Assembly: GCA_028871475.1 (NCBI GenBank)
Contig: JAGWMZ010000016.1
Location: 22,869 to 86,868 of the forward strand
Direction: 5' to 3'
Origin: Sphingomonadales bacterium
Lineage (GTDB): Bacteria; Pseudomonadota; Alphaproteobacteria; Sphingomonadales; Sphingomonadaceae
DNA length: 64,000 bases
The notes below the pieces were generated by a model. The model was not told where the DNA came from. It ran no database searches and saw nothing but the letters and a program-made list of their open reading frames with translations. The position numbers were made by a program, and so were the translations under genes. Positions 1 through 9,435 of the stretch are shown here, in pieces; positions within the stretch are counted from its first letter, which is position 1, and each line of letters opens with the position of its first letter.

Positions 1-2070
1 GTCAAGGCCATCACCAGCCAGGTCGGCGCGGATACATTGCTCAATTTCTCCAATGGTGAGCACCTCATCCTCAGGAACACGCTGGCCACCACGCTGACGG
101 CCGACAATGTCCTGCTGGGGCTCGATACATCGAAAATGACCAGCACGTTCAGCGATGATTTCAATGCGCTGAGCCTGGCCATGAATGGCGGCACCTGGCT
201 CACCCAGTTCGGCAATGGCACGACATCGACAGTGGGGATGCGCACGCTCAGTTCGAACGGTGAACTCGAGGTCTATATGGATGCCGCCTACAAGGGCACG
301 GGCACGAAATCGCTCGGCATCAACCCCTTTGCGATCGACAATGGCATCCTGACCATCACCGCCGCGCCGACCCCGACGCAGGACCTGCAGTATCTGGGCA
401 ATCTGGGTTACACCTCGGGCCTGTTGACGACGCGCACCTCCTTTGCGCAGGAATATGGCTACTTTGAAGTCAAGGCCAAGCTGCCCTCGGGTCAGGGCTT
501 TTGGCCCGCTTTCTGGCTGCTGCCCGCGGACGGCAGCTGGCCGCCCGAACTCGATGTCTTCGAGCAGCTCGGCGGCGATCCTTCGACCATCTACATGACG
601 ACCCATGCCGTTACCGCCACCAGCTCCAATGCCGCCGATCAGGCCCGGCTGAACATCGATACCACGCAGTGGCACACCTATGGCGTCAATTGGGGGCCCA
701 GCACCATCACCTATTACGTCGATGGTCAGGCCGTGGCCGAAATGCCCACGCCCGACACGATGAAAAAAGAAATGTACATGCTGATCAATATGGCGGTGGG
801 CGGTTGGGCCGGCACTCCGGTCGCGGGCAGTACGGCGCAGATGCAGGTCGACTACGTCAAGGCCTATTCCACTGCCGATACCGTTTCGACCACAATTAAC
901 GGCGTTCACACCGCCTATTCGGCCGGCACCGGCGCGACCGGCAGTCTTGCCTCATCGCCCGCCGCCAGCAGCGTGACAGCACCCGTCATCACTTACGCCG
1001 CGCCCAAGGCTGTGGCCGACAGCTTTGTCACTACGGAAGGCGCGACGCTGACGGTGGACACTGCCCATGGGGTGTTGGTGAACGATAGCCATGATGCTGC
1101 CCTGACGCTGGCAGCCAGCGTGCAGACCGGCCCGACCCATGGCACGCTCTCTTTCGCGGCGGATGGCTCGTTCACCTATACAGCCAATGCCGGATATCAC
1201 GGCTCAGACAGTTTTACCTATCTGGCCAAGGACTCGTCGGGCGCAGCCAGCCTGGCCACCGCCACCATTGACGTGGCGCAGGTGCTGCCCACCGCTGGCG
1301 CCGACACGGCGAGTACCGCCTATGCCTCACCAATCACCATCAGCGCCTCGGCGCTGATGGCCAATGACAGCATCGGCACCGGCTATGCCCTGTCGATCAC
1401 CGATGTCGGCGGGGCCAACCACGGCGCCGTCGTCATGGATGGGCAAGGGCAGATCATCTTCACGCCCGATGCCTTCTTCAATGGCAATGCCAGCTTCACC
1501 TATACGGTGGCCGATGCCTATGGCGATGCCGCTCAGGGCCAGGTCACCGTTGCGGTGGCAGCCGAGGTGAAGCCGACGAGCACCTATATCGCAGGAACGG
1601 CGGGCGCCGATGTTATCGACAAACACGTCAGCGCCTTTGGCTGGATGATCAATGGCGGGGCCGGCGATGACCATATCCTGGGCGGGGCAGGGGCCAATTC
1701 GCTCAATGGCGGCGCAGGCAATGACGTCATTGTCGGTGGCACGGGCAATGACCTGATTACGGGCGGCATGGGTGCCGACATCATGACCGGTGGCGGCGGC
1801 ATGGACATTTTCGCGTTCAATGCCGGTGATCTCATGACCCTGTCAAAAGGGCCGGTCGACCAGATCACCGATTTCATCAGTGGCACCGACAACAGCGTCC
1901 ATGATACGCTGCGCTTTGTCGGCTTCAGCAAATCGGCAAGCCTGAGCTGCACCTCGGCCAATGCTGATGGTTCCTTCAATTACCATGTGAGTGATGGCAC
2001 CAATTCCGGCGACATCATCATTCAGAGCCACGGCCATATGCTGGTCACCGGGGAGTATCTTTTCATGTGA
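1..2070 (+). CDS. Secreted GH16 glycanase with RTX calcium-binding C-terminus (5' end outside window)
   Basis: The reading frame is open from base 1, so the N-terminus lies upstream of the window. The catalytic GH16 (laminarinase/lichenase-type) domain carries the signature ELDVFE at bases 547-564; the two Glu are nucleophile and acid/base in this family. Two tandem cadherin-like/Big-type repeats follow (about bases 1000-1570, each ending in a SFTYTANAGYHGSDSFTY-like block). Glycine/aspartate nonapeptides of the GGAGNDVIVGG type (about 1650-1800) form an RTX calcium-binding block typical of type I-secreted proteins. Sinorhizobium ExsH has the same GH16 plus RTX design and trims exopolysaccharide. 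The glycosyltransferase and ExoY genes next door fit such a role, but the substrate is inferred. Its last 49 bases overlap the convergent glycosyltransferase gene. Confidence 0.88.
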   Translation, partial: VKAITSQVGADTLLNFSNGEHLILRNTLATTLTADNVLLGLDTSKMTSTFSDDFNALSLAMNGGTWLTQFGNGTTSTVGMRTLSSNGELEVYMDAAYKGTGTKSLGINPFAIDNGILTITAAPTPTQDLQYLGNLGYTSGLLTTRTSFAQEYGYFEVKAKLPSGQGFWPAFWLLPADGSWPPELDVFEQLGGDPSTIYMTTHAVTATSSNAADQARLNIDTTQWHTYGVNWGPSTITYYVDGQAVAEMPTPDTMKKEMYMLINMAVGGWAGTPVAGSTAQMQVDYVKAYSTADTVSTTINGVHTAYSAGTGATGSLASSPAASSVTAPVITYAAPKAVADSFVTTEGATLTVDTAHGVLVNDSHDAALTLAASVQTGPTHGTLSFAADGSFTYTANAGYHGSDSFTYLAKDSSGAASLATATIDVAQVLPTAGADTASTAYASPITISASALMANDSIGTGYALSITDVGGANHGAVVMDGQGQIIFTPDAFFNGNASFTYTVADAYGDAAQGQVTVAVAAEVKPTSTYIAGTAGADVIDKHVSAFGWMINGGAGDDHILGGAGANSLNGGAGNDVIVGGTGNDLITGGMGADIMTGGGGMDIFAFNAGDLMTLSKGPVDQITDFISGTDNSVHDTLRFVGFSKSASLSCTSANADGSFNYHVSDGTNSGDIIIQSHGHMLVTGEYLFM

Positions 2071-4415
2071 AGAATTTCGTCCGCATCCCTGTTCATGTTA
2101 CGCGGGCGGAAGGGGAACCGGGTGGTCGCGGCGCCCGGTTCCCGCCTTTCCATGGCTTGTCCTTTTGCGATGTCGCAGTCCTTTCGCTGCGCCAGATTTT
2201 CGTCCAGCCAATGGATCAGCGGGCCGTAAGATTGCTCGGGCGAGAAGGCGGTTCGCGCGACATCAAGTGCACGGTCGGCCCGCCGCATGCGCAGGGCAAG
2301 GTCACCCAGCAGGCTGACAATGCCATCGGCAAATCCTGCCGCATCGTCGGCCTGCCAGACGGCAGGGCCGGCTTCGGCTTCCACCCCCTGCAGGGTTACC
2401 GAAGTGGCAACCACCGCCTTGCCCTGTGCCAGTGCGTCGATCAGCTTGATTTTCAGCCCGGACCCGGCGGTCAGAGGGGAAATGACGACCCCGACCTCAC
2501 GATAGAGCGGGGTAAGATCGCGCACCACGCCGAGAAATTCGATGCCGGAGCGGCGATGCTGCATGGCGGATCCGGCAAAGCGGTCTGCCACCGATCCGGC
2601 AATGAAAAGACGCGCATCTGGCCGCCTTTCGCGCACCCGTGGCCATATCTCGGCGAAGGTCCATTCAAGCGCCATGACATTGGGCGGCGCAATGCTGCCG
2701 ACGAACAGAACGTCACGGTCATTCCCGGGCTGGGCAAGTGCGACGGGATGCGCGGCCATGGGGGCGGTCAGCACGTGCACGGATGGCACATGGCGCCGCA
2801 CCCAGTCCGCCTCCTGCGGCTGGATGGCAATGACCGCATCGGCTTGCCGCATGAGAGCGATCTCGCGTTCGCTGTCCAGATCGGTCACTGAATCGCGCGA
2901 TGCATCATCGCCGAAGCTGGCTGTGCGCTGGGCATAAAGGTCATGAAGGATGATCGCGCTGGGTGCCTCAGGCCTGAGGAGCATCGGTACAGCCTCACCC
3001 TGAAAGACGTAGTCGATCAACACGGCATCGGCCTTGCTGCGACCGTACCGGGCTACAAACAAGCGATCCTTCTCGCTCCACGGCATGGCGATGGCGTGAG
3101 GGTAGGGGGTGTCTGGCAGGTTCAGGCGCAGGCCCACTGCTTTGGCGAGGCGTGCGCAAGTTCCCAGCACTGCGTCGCGCCACACCTGCCAGTCGAGCGA
3201 GATGATCAACCGCCCGGCCTTGACCACGCCGCGCACGCGATGGCTCGCGAAAGCGTCAAGATCGGGGCGCAGCCGAATGACGGGCCGCCGCCCCATCACC
3301 GAGGGTGCCGGTTGCAGGAGATGAGGCGTCATCCCCGCCGCGCGGAGAGCGTCAGCGATGTCGAGAAGATAGGCCGAACTGCCATTGTCGCGACCGATGA
3401 TCCTCTGTCGGCTGACAATCAGGACGTTGCGGCCCGTCTTTGGTTCTGCCGACGGTGCGGGCGCGATGTGGCGTGAGAGCCGGGCAACAATTGGAAGCCG
3501 CAGCAGCCGCACAGAGGATGGGCATTTCAGGAAGAGGGCGAGTGCAGCGCCGATCTTTCTTTGCTTCAGGGCATCAATTGCCTTTTGAAAAATAAGCGCG
3601 TCGCGCGTGGCGCCCACCCGCCGCTGAATTGCCTGGCGGGTGGCTCGGTCAGCCAGGGGAAAGCGGGCGTGAATGGCCTGCGATGCGCGAGCCATGGCAT
3701 CGAGATCGGCGGTGGTGGTGCGATGGGAGATCGAGCGCTGATGCTTGCGGTAGAAATAGGTCAGCCTTGGCGATACCCAATAGCGCATGCCTTTGGCCAA
3801 TGCGCGGATGATGAGATCGTCGTCCTCGGCTATCCTCAGGCTTTCATCATAGCGCAGCCCTGCTTTGTCCAGCGCCGCGCGGCGGATGACCGGTTTGAGA
3901 AAACCAAGGTTGGGCTTGCCGCCATACATCACGCTCTGCTCGAAATAACGCAGGGGCGTGATCTCGAATTCCTCATGGTTTTCCGGGGTCGTCAGGAAAC
4001 CCGCTGTGTCGCCGTCGAAGGTGTCAGAGAAAACGAGCAAGTCATCAGCAACGATGTCAGCGGATAATCGTTCCGCGACCTCAAGCAAATATTCCAGCCG
4101 AGACGGATGCATCATGTCGTCATTGTCGAGTATGGCAAGCCATTCGCCGCGTGCTTCCCCCAGCGCCCGGTTTCGTGCCGCGGCAGGGCCGCCATTGCGC
4201 CCGGCAGGAAGGAATCGGACCCTCGCATCCTGCGCAGCCAGAAAGCGGCCAATGGCCGGGCTTTCATCGCTCGACAGGTCATCCGCGATCAGAACCTCAA
4301 TATTCTTCACCGTCTGGCCCAATGCGGAGCGTACCGCCTGCTCCAGGTAGAGAGAGCCATTGTAGTTGGCGATGATGACGGAAACGACAGGCCTGTCAGT
4401 GGGTGGCTGGATCAT
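2022..4415 (-). CDS. Two-domain glycosyltransferase (GT2 plus GT4-like)
   Basis: Protein of 797 residues. Residues about 8-230 are a GT2 (GT-A fold) domain, opening VSVIIANYNGSLYLEQAV and containing a DNDD metal/nucleotide-sugar motif. Residues about 330-760 form a second, GT-B/GT4-like transferase with VLFVGSIAPPNVMALEW and a C-terminal GSGLKIKLIDALAQGKAVVAT block, the usual E/G-rich nucleotide-sugar binding segment of GT4. Tandem fusions like this assemble repeat units of capsular or exopolysaccharides at the inner face of the membrane. No transmembrane segment is evident. The gene is followed 114 bp upstream by an ExoY-like priming transferase on the same strand. The sugar specificity cannot be read from sequence. 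Confidence 0.85.
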   Translation of the reverse strand: MIQPPTDRPVVSVIIANYNGSLYLEQAVRSALGQTVKNIEVLIADDLSSDESPAIGRFLAAQDARVRFLPAGRNGGPAAARNRALGEARGEWLAILDNDDMMHPSRLEYLLEVAERLSADIVADDLLVFSDTFDGDTAGFLTTPENHEEFEITPLRYFEQSVMYGGKPNLGFLKPVIRRAALDKAGLRYDESLRIAEDDDLIIRALAKGMRYWVSPRLTYFYRKHQRSISHRTTTADLDAMARASQAIHARFPLADRATRQAIQRRVGATRDALIFQKAIDALKQRKIGAALALFLKCPSSVRLLRLPIVARLSRHIAPAPSAEPKTGRNVLIVSRQRIIGRDNGSSAYLLDIADALRAAGMTPHLLQPAPSVMGRRPVIRLRPDLDAFASHRVRGVVKAGRLIISLDWQVWRDAVLGTCARLAKAVGLRLNLPDTPYPHAIAMPWSEKDRLFVARYGRSKADAVLIDYVFQGEAVPMLLRPEAPSAIILHDLYAQRTASFGDDASRDSVTDLDSEREIALMRQADAVIAIQPQEADWVRRHVPSVHVLTAPMAAHPVALAQPGNDRDVLFVGSIAPPNVMALEWTFAEIWPRVRERRPDARLFIAGSVADRFAGSAMQHRRSGIEFLGVVRDLTPLYREVGVVISPLTAGSGLKIKLIDALAQGKAVVATSVTLQGVEAEAGPAVWQADDAAGFADGIVSLLGDLALRMRRADRALDVARTAFSPEQSYGPLIHWLDENLAQRKDCDIAKGQAMERREPGAATTRFPFRPRNMNRDADEILHMKRYSPVTSIWPWL

Positions 4416-4529
4416 CAGGCCGGTTCCGACGCGTAAACAGACCCAAGATCCGTACTATTTCTGGGCGATTTCAAGGCGGCACCTCATGCTCAGGCGGCGC
4501 GTCCGCCACGTTCGGTCAAATCAGTGACG

Positions 4530-5210
4530 TCAGCACGATCCGCGCTGCAGAAGCACAGCGGGCACGGTGCGCGCCATGATCACGCCGTAAAGGGCGACAT
4601 TGCGCTTGCGCACATACATCACATCCATCGCCACGCGGCGGCGATAGCTGGTGTTGCTGCGCCCGCTCACTTGCCACAGGCCGGTAATGCCGGGCCGCAC
4701 GGCGCAATATTTCGGGAAGTGGTGGCCATAGCGGCCAATCTCGCTGGGGACGATGGGGCGTGGGCCAACCCAGCTCATTGTTCCCGTCAAAACATTGTAA
4801 AGCTGTGGTAGTTCGTCGATGCTGCTGCGCCGCAGGAAATGGCCCACAGCGGTGATACGCGGGTCGTTGCGCAGTTTTTGCGTATTGTTCCATTCCGCCC
4901 GCGCGACCGGATCGGCGGCAAGAAGCCGCGCAAGGCGCATATCGGCATCGCAAGCCATGGTGCGGAATTTCCAGCAGCCGAAAGTCTTGCCATCCCGCCC
5001 GATCCGTTTGTGGATGAAGATGGCGGGGCCCGGACTGCTCATGCGTATGACAATGGCGGTCAGCACCAGCAATGGAGCGAGGGCAATCAGCGCTGCCGTC
5101 GCCAGAATGATGTCGAAGAAGCGTATCCAGTCCCACGTGAAAGGGAGGGTTATCTTCGGTGTAGTGAAGGAAGCTGGCAAAGTCGCCATTGTGCACCTTT
5201 TGACAGTCAT
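4530..5210 (-). CDS. ExoY-like undecaprenyl-phosphate sugar-1-phosphate transferase
   Basis: Bacterial sugar transferase family (PF02397), 226 residues, which is the short ExoY length rather than the long WbaP form. One hydrophobic N-terminal helix (about residues 30-55) precedes the conserved core: PAIFIHKRIGRDGKTFGCWKFRTM, then LRRSSIDELPQLYNVLTGTMSWVGPRP, then RPGITGLWQVSGRSN. These blocks hold the catalytic Asp-Glu pair of the family. It should load the first sugar phosphate onto undecaprenyl phosphate and so start exopolysaccharide repeat synthesis. The upstream 197 bp (5211-5407) hold no gene and are AT-richer, so the promoter probably lies there. Confidence 0.9.
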   Translation of the reverse strand: MTVKRCTMATLPASFTTPKITLPFTWDWIRFFDIILATAALIALAPLLVLTAIVIRMSSPGPAIFIHKRIGRDGKTFGCWKFRTMACDADMRLARLLAADPVARAEWNNTQKLRNDPRITAVGHFLRRSSIDELPQLYNVLTGTMSWVGPRPIVPSEIGRYGHHFPKYCAVRPGITGLWQVSGRSNTSYRRRVAMDVMYVRKRNVALYGVIMARTVPAVLLQRGSC

Positions 5211-5407
5211 TGTTGCAGCGCAAACTATCGTCAGGCGTTTCGATGGAGAACTTGGAACATGTCCGTATCGGGGATGTCTCGGGCGTGGTCTTAATTGTCA
5301 AAGTTCTCTGGAACTACGGGATTATGTATTATTTCGTATAGTGCATTGTGCGATGAGCTGAGGCAAATTGCGATGGCTTGGTCAATGAATTGCTGGCAGG
5401 CTTCCGC

Positions 5408-6220
5408 TCATCCAGGCGGGGAAACTGCCTTGCGCAGCGGACGGCCAGAACGGATCATGCCAGCCAGAAGCCTTGGCCAGCCTCCCAGCGCGATCCATAG
5501 TGGATTGTTGCTGCGCTGTTCCTCGGCCAGCCCATAGCGCAGCGGTTCGTCGCGTCTTTGCGCTCTGTGCGTTCCGAACAGCCGGTCGAAGATGATCACT
5601 ACGCCGCCATAGTTGCAATCGAGATAGGCCGCATTGCTGGCATGGTGCACCCGGTGATGCGCGGGCGTGTTGAGCACCCATTCAAGCACGCCCAGCCGGC
5701 CCACCGCCTCGGTATGCAGAAAAAACTGATAGCGCAGATCAAAGGCGAGCAGGGCCACCACCAGACGCGGGTCGAAGCCCGCTGCGACCAGCGGGGCATA
5801 GATGATCCACCCGGCTGACAGCAGATTGGTCCAGCCCAGACGGATCGAGGAGAGCAGGGTCATCTGCTGGGCGCTGTGATGGACCGAATGGGTCGCCCAC
5901 AGCCATGCGATGCGATGGCTGGCGCGGTGGAACCAGTAATAGGCAAATTCCACCGCAACAAAGCCTGCCACCCATGTTCGCCAGTCATGCAGCGGCCAAT
6001 GGACCAGGGCATGGCGCCAGATCAGGCTATAGCCCCCGCCGATCACCAGCGCATTGATCGCCGCAAAAGGCAGCCCGCCCAGCGCCACACCCAGCGTCGC
6101 CATTGCCGTGCGCGCATCATATCCGCGCCCGGATCGGATCCGCCATACCATCTCGGCCAGAATCATGATGACGAGCATCGCCAGCCATATCGGCGAGCGG
6201 GCAAGGGCAAGGCGCTCCAT
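5408..6220 (-). CDS. Sterol desaturase / fatty acid hydroxylase family membrane protein
   Basis: Integral membrane di-iron oxidase family (FA_hydroxylase). The three histidine clusters are visible: HRASH, HSVHH and HHRVHH, with hydrophobic helices before and between them. I chose the ATG at 6220 because the longer open frame overlaps the EF-hand gene. That gene's TGA (6224-6222) is one base from this ATG (TGAGATGG), so translation is probably coupled. The substrate is unknown; family members act on sterols, carotenoids, fatty acids or alkylglycerols. Confidence 0.87.
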   Translation of the reverse strand: MERLALARSPIWLAMLVIMILAEMVWRIRSGRGYDARTAMATLGVALGGLPFAAINALVIGGGYSLIWRHALVHWPLHDWRTWVAGFVAVEFAYYWFHRASHRIAWLWATHSVHHSAQQMTLLSSIRLGWTNLLSAGWIIYAPLVAAGFDPRLVVALLAFDLRYQFFLHTEAVGRLGVLEWVLNTPAHHRVHHASNAAYLDCNYGGVVIIFDRLFGTHRAQRRDEPLRYGLAEEQRSNNPLWIALGGWPRLLAGMIRSGRPLRKAVSPPG

Positions 6221-6221
6221 C

Positions 6222-6650
6222 TCAGTCACCCCTGGCCATGGTGCGCAGGCGGGTGCGGGCCGCGGCCAGTTCAGCCTGGTCGACATAGCCATCGTGATTG
6301 GCATCGGCCATGTCGAACACTCGCATGGGGGCGTGAGCCATCTCCTCACGCGTCACCTTGCCGTCATGGTTGAGGTCTCCTTCAGCGATCATCGCCTCAA
6401 TGCGCGAGGCGGCTTGCGGGCGAAAGGCGATGAGGCGGGTAAAGTCCTCACGGCTGATAACTCCGTCGCCATTGCGATCCATCCGCGCGAAACGGGCCAG
6501 ACGCGCGGCCTGGAATTCGGCGCGGCTGATGCGGCCGTCATGGTTGGCATCGGCCTCATCGAACATGGCGGCGGGGTCGCGCAGCCCCTGCGCCGCAAGG
6601 GGGGCGGCGAAGGGCAGGAGCAGGGCAAAGGCAGCAAACTGGTGCTTCAT
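6222..6650 (-). CDS. Exported EF-hand calcium-binding protein
   Basis: 142 residues with an N-terminal signal peptide (MKHQFAAFALLLPFAAPLAAQ, likely cleaved after AAQ). Four EF-hand loops follow: DANHDGRISRAE, DRNGDGVISRED, DLNHDGKVTREE and DANHDGYVDQAE. All have the expected acidic residues at positions 1, 3, 5 and 12, so all four could bind Ca2+. It would act in the periplasm or be secreted. It is translated just before the sterol-desaturase-like gene with a one-base gap. The role is unknown; Ca2+ sensing or buffering is the family norm. Confidence 0.88.
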   Translation of the reverse strand: MKHQFAAFALLLPFAAPLAAQGLRDPAAMFDEADANHDGRISRAEFQAARLARFARMDRNGDGVISREDFTRLIAFRPQAASRIEAMIAEGDLNHDGKVTREEMAHAPMRVFDMADANHDGYVDQAELAAARTRLRTMARGD

Positions 6651-6662
6651 GACAGTGTCTCC

Positions 6663-7073
6663 TCAGGGCGCGGTATGGCTGACGCCGCCCGACACTGTGG
6701 TCGAGCCACCCGCCGGGCCGGTTACGGTGGAGGAATAGCTGCCCGTGCCATCGCCATTGGCTGTGGCGGTGGTGCTGCGGCCCCAGGTGGTGCCGTTGTT
6801 GGTGGTGTGCGTCGCCCCGCCATTATAGGTTCCACCCGAGACGGTATGGCCACGCGTGGTGGTGGCACCATAGCCGCCGTTGGTCTGCACTCCGCGCGTG
6901 ACGGCGGCGGTGCCGCCGCCGCGCACCGCGCTGGCGCTGGCCGAATAGCCACGCCCATAAGGGCCCTGCACGCTGCGATAGGATGAGCGCATGCGCTGTG
7001 CATCGGCTGCGCTGGCGGCGGTGATAGCAAAGAGAGCCAGCGTCAGGCTGGCAATGTGGAAGGTCTTGCGCAT
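6663..7073 (-). CDS. Small exported Gly/Thr/Ser-rich repeat protein
   Basis: 136 residues. The ATG at 7073 is preceded by GGAGGACATC, an excellent ribosome site, and opens a clear signal peptide (MRKTFHIASLTLALFAITAASAADA). The open frame extends further upstream, but that part is a shadow of the response-regulator region. The mature protein is low complexity: many G-T, G-G and T-T runs with near-repeats such as TTTRGHTVSGGTYNGG and TATANGDGTGSYSSTVTG. I recognise no named family. It is divergent from the two-component system starting at 7222 and lies 12 bp upstream of the EF-hand gene, suggesting one small envelope operon with it. Confidence 0.7.
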   Translation of the reverse strand: MRKTFHIASLTLALFAITAASAADAQRMRSSYRSVQGPYGRGYSASASAVRGGGTAAVTRGVQTNGGYGATTTRGHTVSGGTYNGGATHTTNNGTTWGRSTTATANGDGTGSYSSTVTGPAGGSTTVSGGVSHTAP

Positions 7074-7221
7074 GATGTCCTCCTTGGTCGGGGCAAAAGA
7101 GTGTTGGCCCGACGAACAGGGAATGGGGCGCGAAGGTAAGTGGATGATGTCGCTGTGTAACGAAGTGTAATCGCATCCTGCGGGTCTTGCCTGCGCGCCG
7201 ATGGAGGGGGAAAAGGAGGCC

Positions 7222-7962
7222 ATGGCGAACCCTGCTCTTCCCGATGCCAATAGTTTTATCGCGGTTGTCGAGGACGATCCCGAGATCGGCCTGCTGGTGG
7301 TCGCCCTGCTGCGGCGCGAAGGTTTCGCGGCGGAACTGTGCCGTGACGGCGTGGCCTTCCACCGTTTGTGCGAGCGGCGGCGGGTGGATCTGGCGATCCT
7401 CGACCTCATGCTGCCGGGCGAGGACGGCCTTTCGATCTGCCGCCGCCTGCATGCCAGGGGTGACATCCCTGTGCTGATGGTCACCGCGCGCGCGGAAGAT
7501 GTCGATCGCGTCATCGGGCTGGAACTGGGGGCTGACGATTATCTGCCCAAGCCGTTCAACCCGCGTGAATTGCTTGCCCGCGCCCGCGCCATCCTGCGGC
7601 GAACCCGTGTCAGCCACCGCGTTGGCACGCTGGCTCCGCGCGGCGAGGGCTGGCGCTTTGGCGGCATGGTGCTGGATGGCGGCCGGCGAACCCTGACCGG
7701 ATCGCATGGTCAGGAGATTGCCTTGACGGGCGCCGAATTCGACTTACTGGCGGCCTTTGCCGCGCATCCCCAGCGCGTGCTGTCGCGCGATCAGCTGCTC
7801 GACTGGACGCGCGGACGTGACGCGGCACCCTTCGACCGCAGCGTGGATGTGATGGTGGGGAAACTGCGGCGCCAATTGGCACTCGATCCGCAAGGGGGCG
7901 ATCTGATCAAGACGATCCGGGGCGGCGGCTATCTTTTTGCCGCCCCGGTTGAAAGGTTTTGA
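7222..7962 (+). CDS. OmpR-family response regulator
   Basis: Receiver domain with the acidic pocket VVEDDPE, phosphoacceptor Asp in LAILDLMLPGEDGL, the conserved Thr/Ala (VTAR) and Lys (PKPFNPREL). A C-terminal winged helix follows, with ALTGAEFDLLAAFAAHPQRVLSRDQLL and a closing IKTIRGGGYLF. A start at 7201 is open too, but the strong AGGAGG at 7214-7219 can only serve the downstream ATG; the short spacing leaves some doubt. Seven bases separate it from the histidine kinase gene, so the pair is an operon. Target genes are unknown. Confidence 0.92.
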   Translation: MANPALPDANSFIAVVEDDPEIGLLVVALLRREGFAAELCRDGVAFHRLCERRRVDLAILDLMLPGEDGLSICRRLHARGDIPVLMVTARAEDVDRVIGLELGADDYLPKPFNPRELLARARAILRRTRVSHRVGTLAPRGEGWRFGGMVLDGGRRTLTGSHGQEIALTGAEFDLLAAFAAHPQRVLSRDQLLDWTRGRDAAPFDRSVDVMVGKLRRQLALDPQGGDLIKTIRGGGYLFAAPVERF

Positions 7963-7969
7963 TCGCGCC

Positions 7970-9310
7970 ATGACCTTGGGTACCACCCTTTCGCTTCGCA
8001 TTGCCGCCATTCTGGTGGCGGGCTTTGTGGCGCTGCAATTCATTGTCTTCGGGGCGATGATCCTCCCGGGCCGCCATTCCTCCGATCACCCCTACAGCTT
8101 TCTTCCGCCGCGCCAGCTTGCCGTGGTGGTCGAAATGCTGGAGCAGGCAGACCCTGAGCGGCGCGCCCTGCTGGTCGGCGCGCTCGATGGATCGCTGCAC
8201 ACGCTGTCGATCATGCCAGCCATGCCCATCTTGCCACCCAGCAGGAACGCAACGGCCCTGGCGGTGGAGCAGGCCTATCGTGGCGCATTGCCGGGTCACG
8301 ACGTGCACCTTTCGGTACGTAGCGCGGTCTTTCCGCGGCTGATGCGCGACATGGCCTGGCCCGGGCGGTTGCTTGCGCCGGCGACACTGTCTGTCTCGCT
8401 GCGCAGTGGCGGAGCGCTCGTCCTGGTCAGCCGCCCGTCTCCCCTCGTAGGTGAATTTCTCGCCGGGCGGGCGGCACTCGGGGCCGGGGCGGGCGTGCTC
8501 GTATTGGTCGCCCTGGCCTGGGCTGTGCGGCAATCGACAAGGCCGATCACGCAGCTTGCCGCGCAGTTGCGCGATTTTTCGACCCGGCTTGATGCGCCTG
8601 ACCTGCCGGTGGAGGGCGGCGCCGAATTGCGCGATCTGGCCGGGGCCTACAATGAGATGAAGGCGCGCATTGCCGCTCTGGTGAGCGAGAGAACGCGGAT
8701 TTTGGCGGGCATCGCGCATGATCTGCGCACCTATCTTACCCGACTGCGGCTCCGGGCCGATTTCATCGAGGATGCCGAACAGCGTGAGAGGGCTGCACGC
8801 GATCTCGCGGAAATGAGTCTGCTGCTCGACGATACGCTGCTTTTCGCGCAGCCATCGCCAAGGCCCGTCGCGCCAGAGCGCATAGGGGTCGGCGCCGAAC
8901 TGGCCATGCTGGTGGCGATGCGCCGTGAAATGGGGGACGAGGTTACGCTTGAGCCGCCGACAACCGAGGCCTTTCTGATGGTGGAACGGCTGGCCTTGCG
9001 TCGGATTCTGGCCAATGTGGTTGATAATGGCCTGCGCCATGGCGCCTGTGTCACGCTGCGCGTTTGCGTTGGCGAGTGGATCGACGTGCATGTCGCGGAT
9101 AATGGCCCCGGCGTTCCACCCGAGATGCTGCCTCGCCTCGGCCAGGCTTTCGACCGGCTCGACCCCTCGCGTGATCGCAGCGCCGGTGGGGCCGGTCTGG
9201 GGTTGGCCATCACCCGTGCTTTGATGGACCGGCAGGGCGGGCATGTCGTGTTCCGAAATCGCGAGGCTGGCGGATTGGAGGTGATACTGCGTTTCCCCAA
9301 GGCAGGATAA
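7970..9310 (+). CDS. EnvZ-like membrane sensor histidine kinase
   Basis: Two transmembrane helices (about residues 8-32 and 170-186) flank a periplasmic sensor of about 135 residues. HAMP, dimerisation and ATPase domains follow. The H-box reads IAHDLRTYLTRLRLR, phosphoacceptor His250; the Pro that normally follows HDLRT is Tyr255 here. N-box (NVVDNGLRH), G1 (VADNGPGVP) and G2 (GGAGLGLAI) boxes are intact. I prefer ATG 7970, eight bases after the regulator's stop; an in-frame start at 7937 overlapping that gene is possible. It should phosphorylate the upstream regulator; the signal is unknown. Confidence 0.9.
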   Translation: MTLGTTLSLRIAAILVAGFVALQFIVFGAMILPGRHSSDHPYSFLPPRQLAVVVEMLEQADPERRALLVGALDGSLHTLSIMPAMPILPPSRNATALAVEQAYRGALPGHDVHLSVRSAVFPRLMRDMAWPGRLLAPATLSVSLRSGGALVLVSRPSPLVGEFLAGRAALGAGAGVLVLVALAWAVRQSTRPITQLAAQLRDFSTRLDAPDLPVEGGAELRDLAGAYNEMKARIAALVSERTRILAGIAHDLRTYLTRLRLRADFIEDAEQRERAARDLAEMSLLLDDTLLFAQPSPRPVAPERIGVGAELAMLVAMRREMGDEVTLEPPTTEAFLMVERLALRRILANVVDNGLRHGACVTLRVCVGEWIDVHVADNGPGVPPEMLPRLGQAFDRLDPSRDRSAGGAGLGLAITRALMDRQGGHVVFRNREAGGLEVILRFPKAG

Positions 9311-9435
9311 GCCCGAGGAAAGCGCTGTGTTCTGTCCGGCATGTCCGATGTGCTGGGCAGAGGAACGCTTGGACCATAGGCTTCCACGGCACGGCGCAGG
9401 TTTGCGTTGCGTGAGCAGCATGGCATAGCAAGCTC

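Noticed and set aside
7907..9421. 504-residue minus-strand open frame
   Set aside because: Antisense to the sensor kinase, no recognisable motif.
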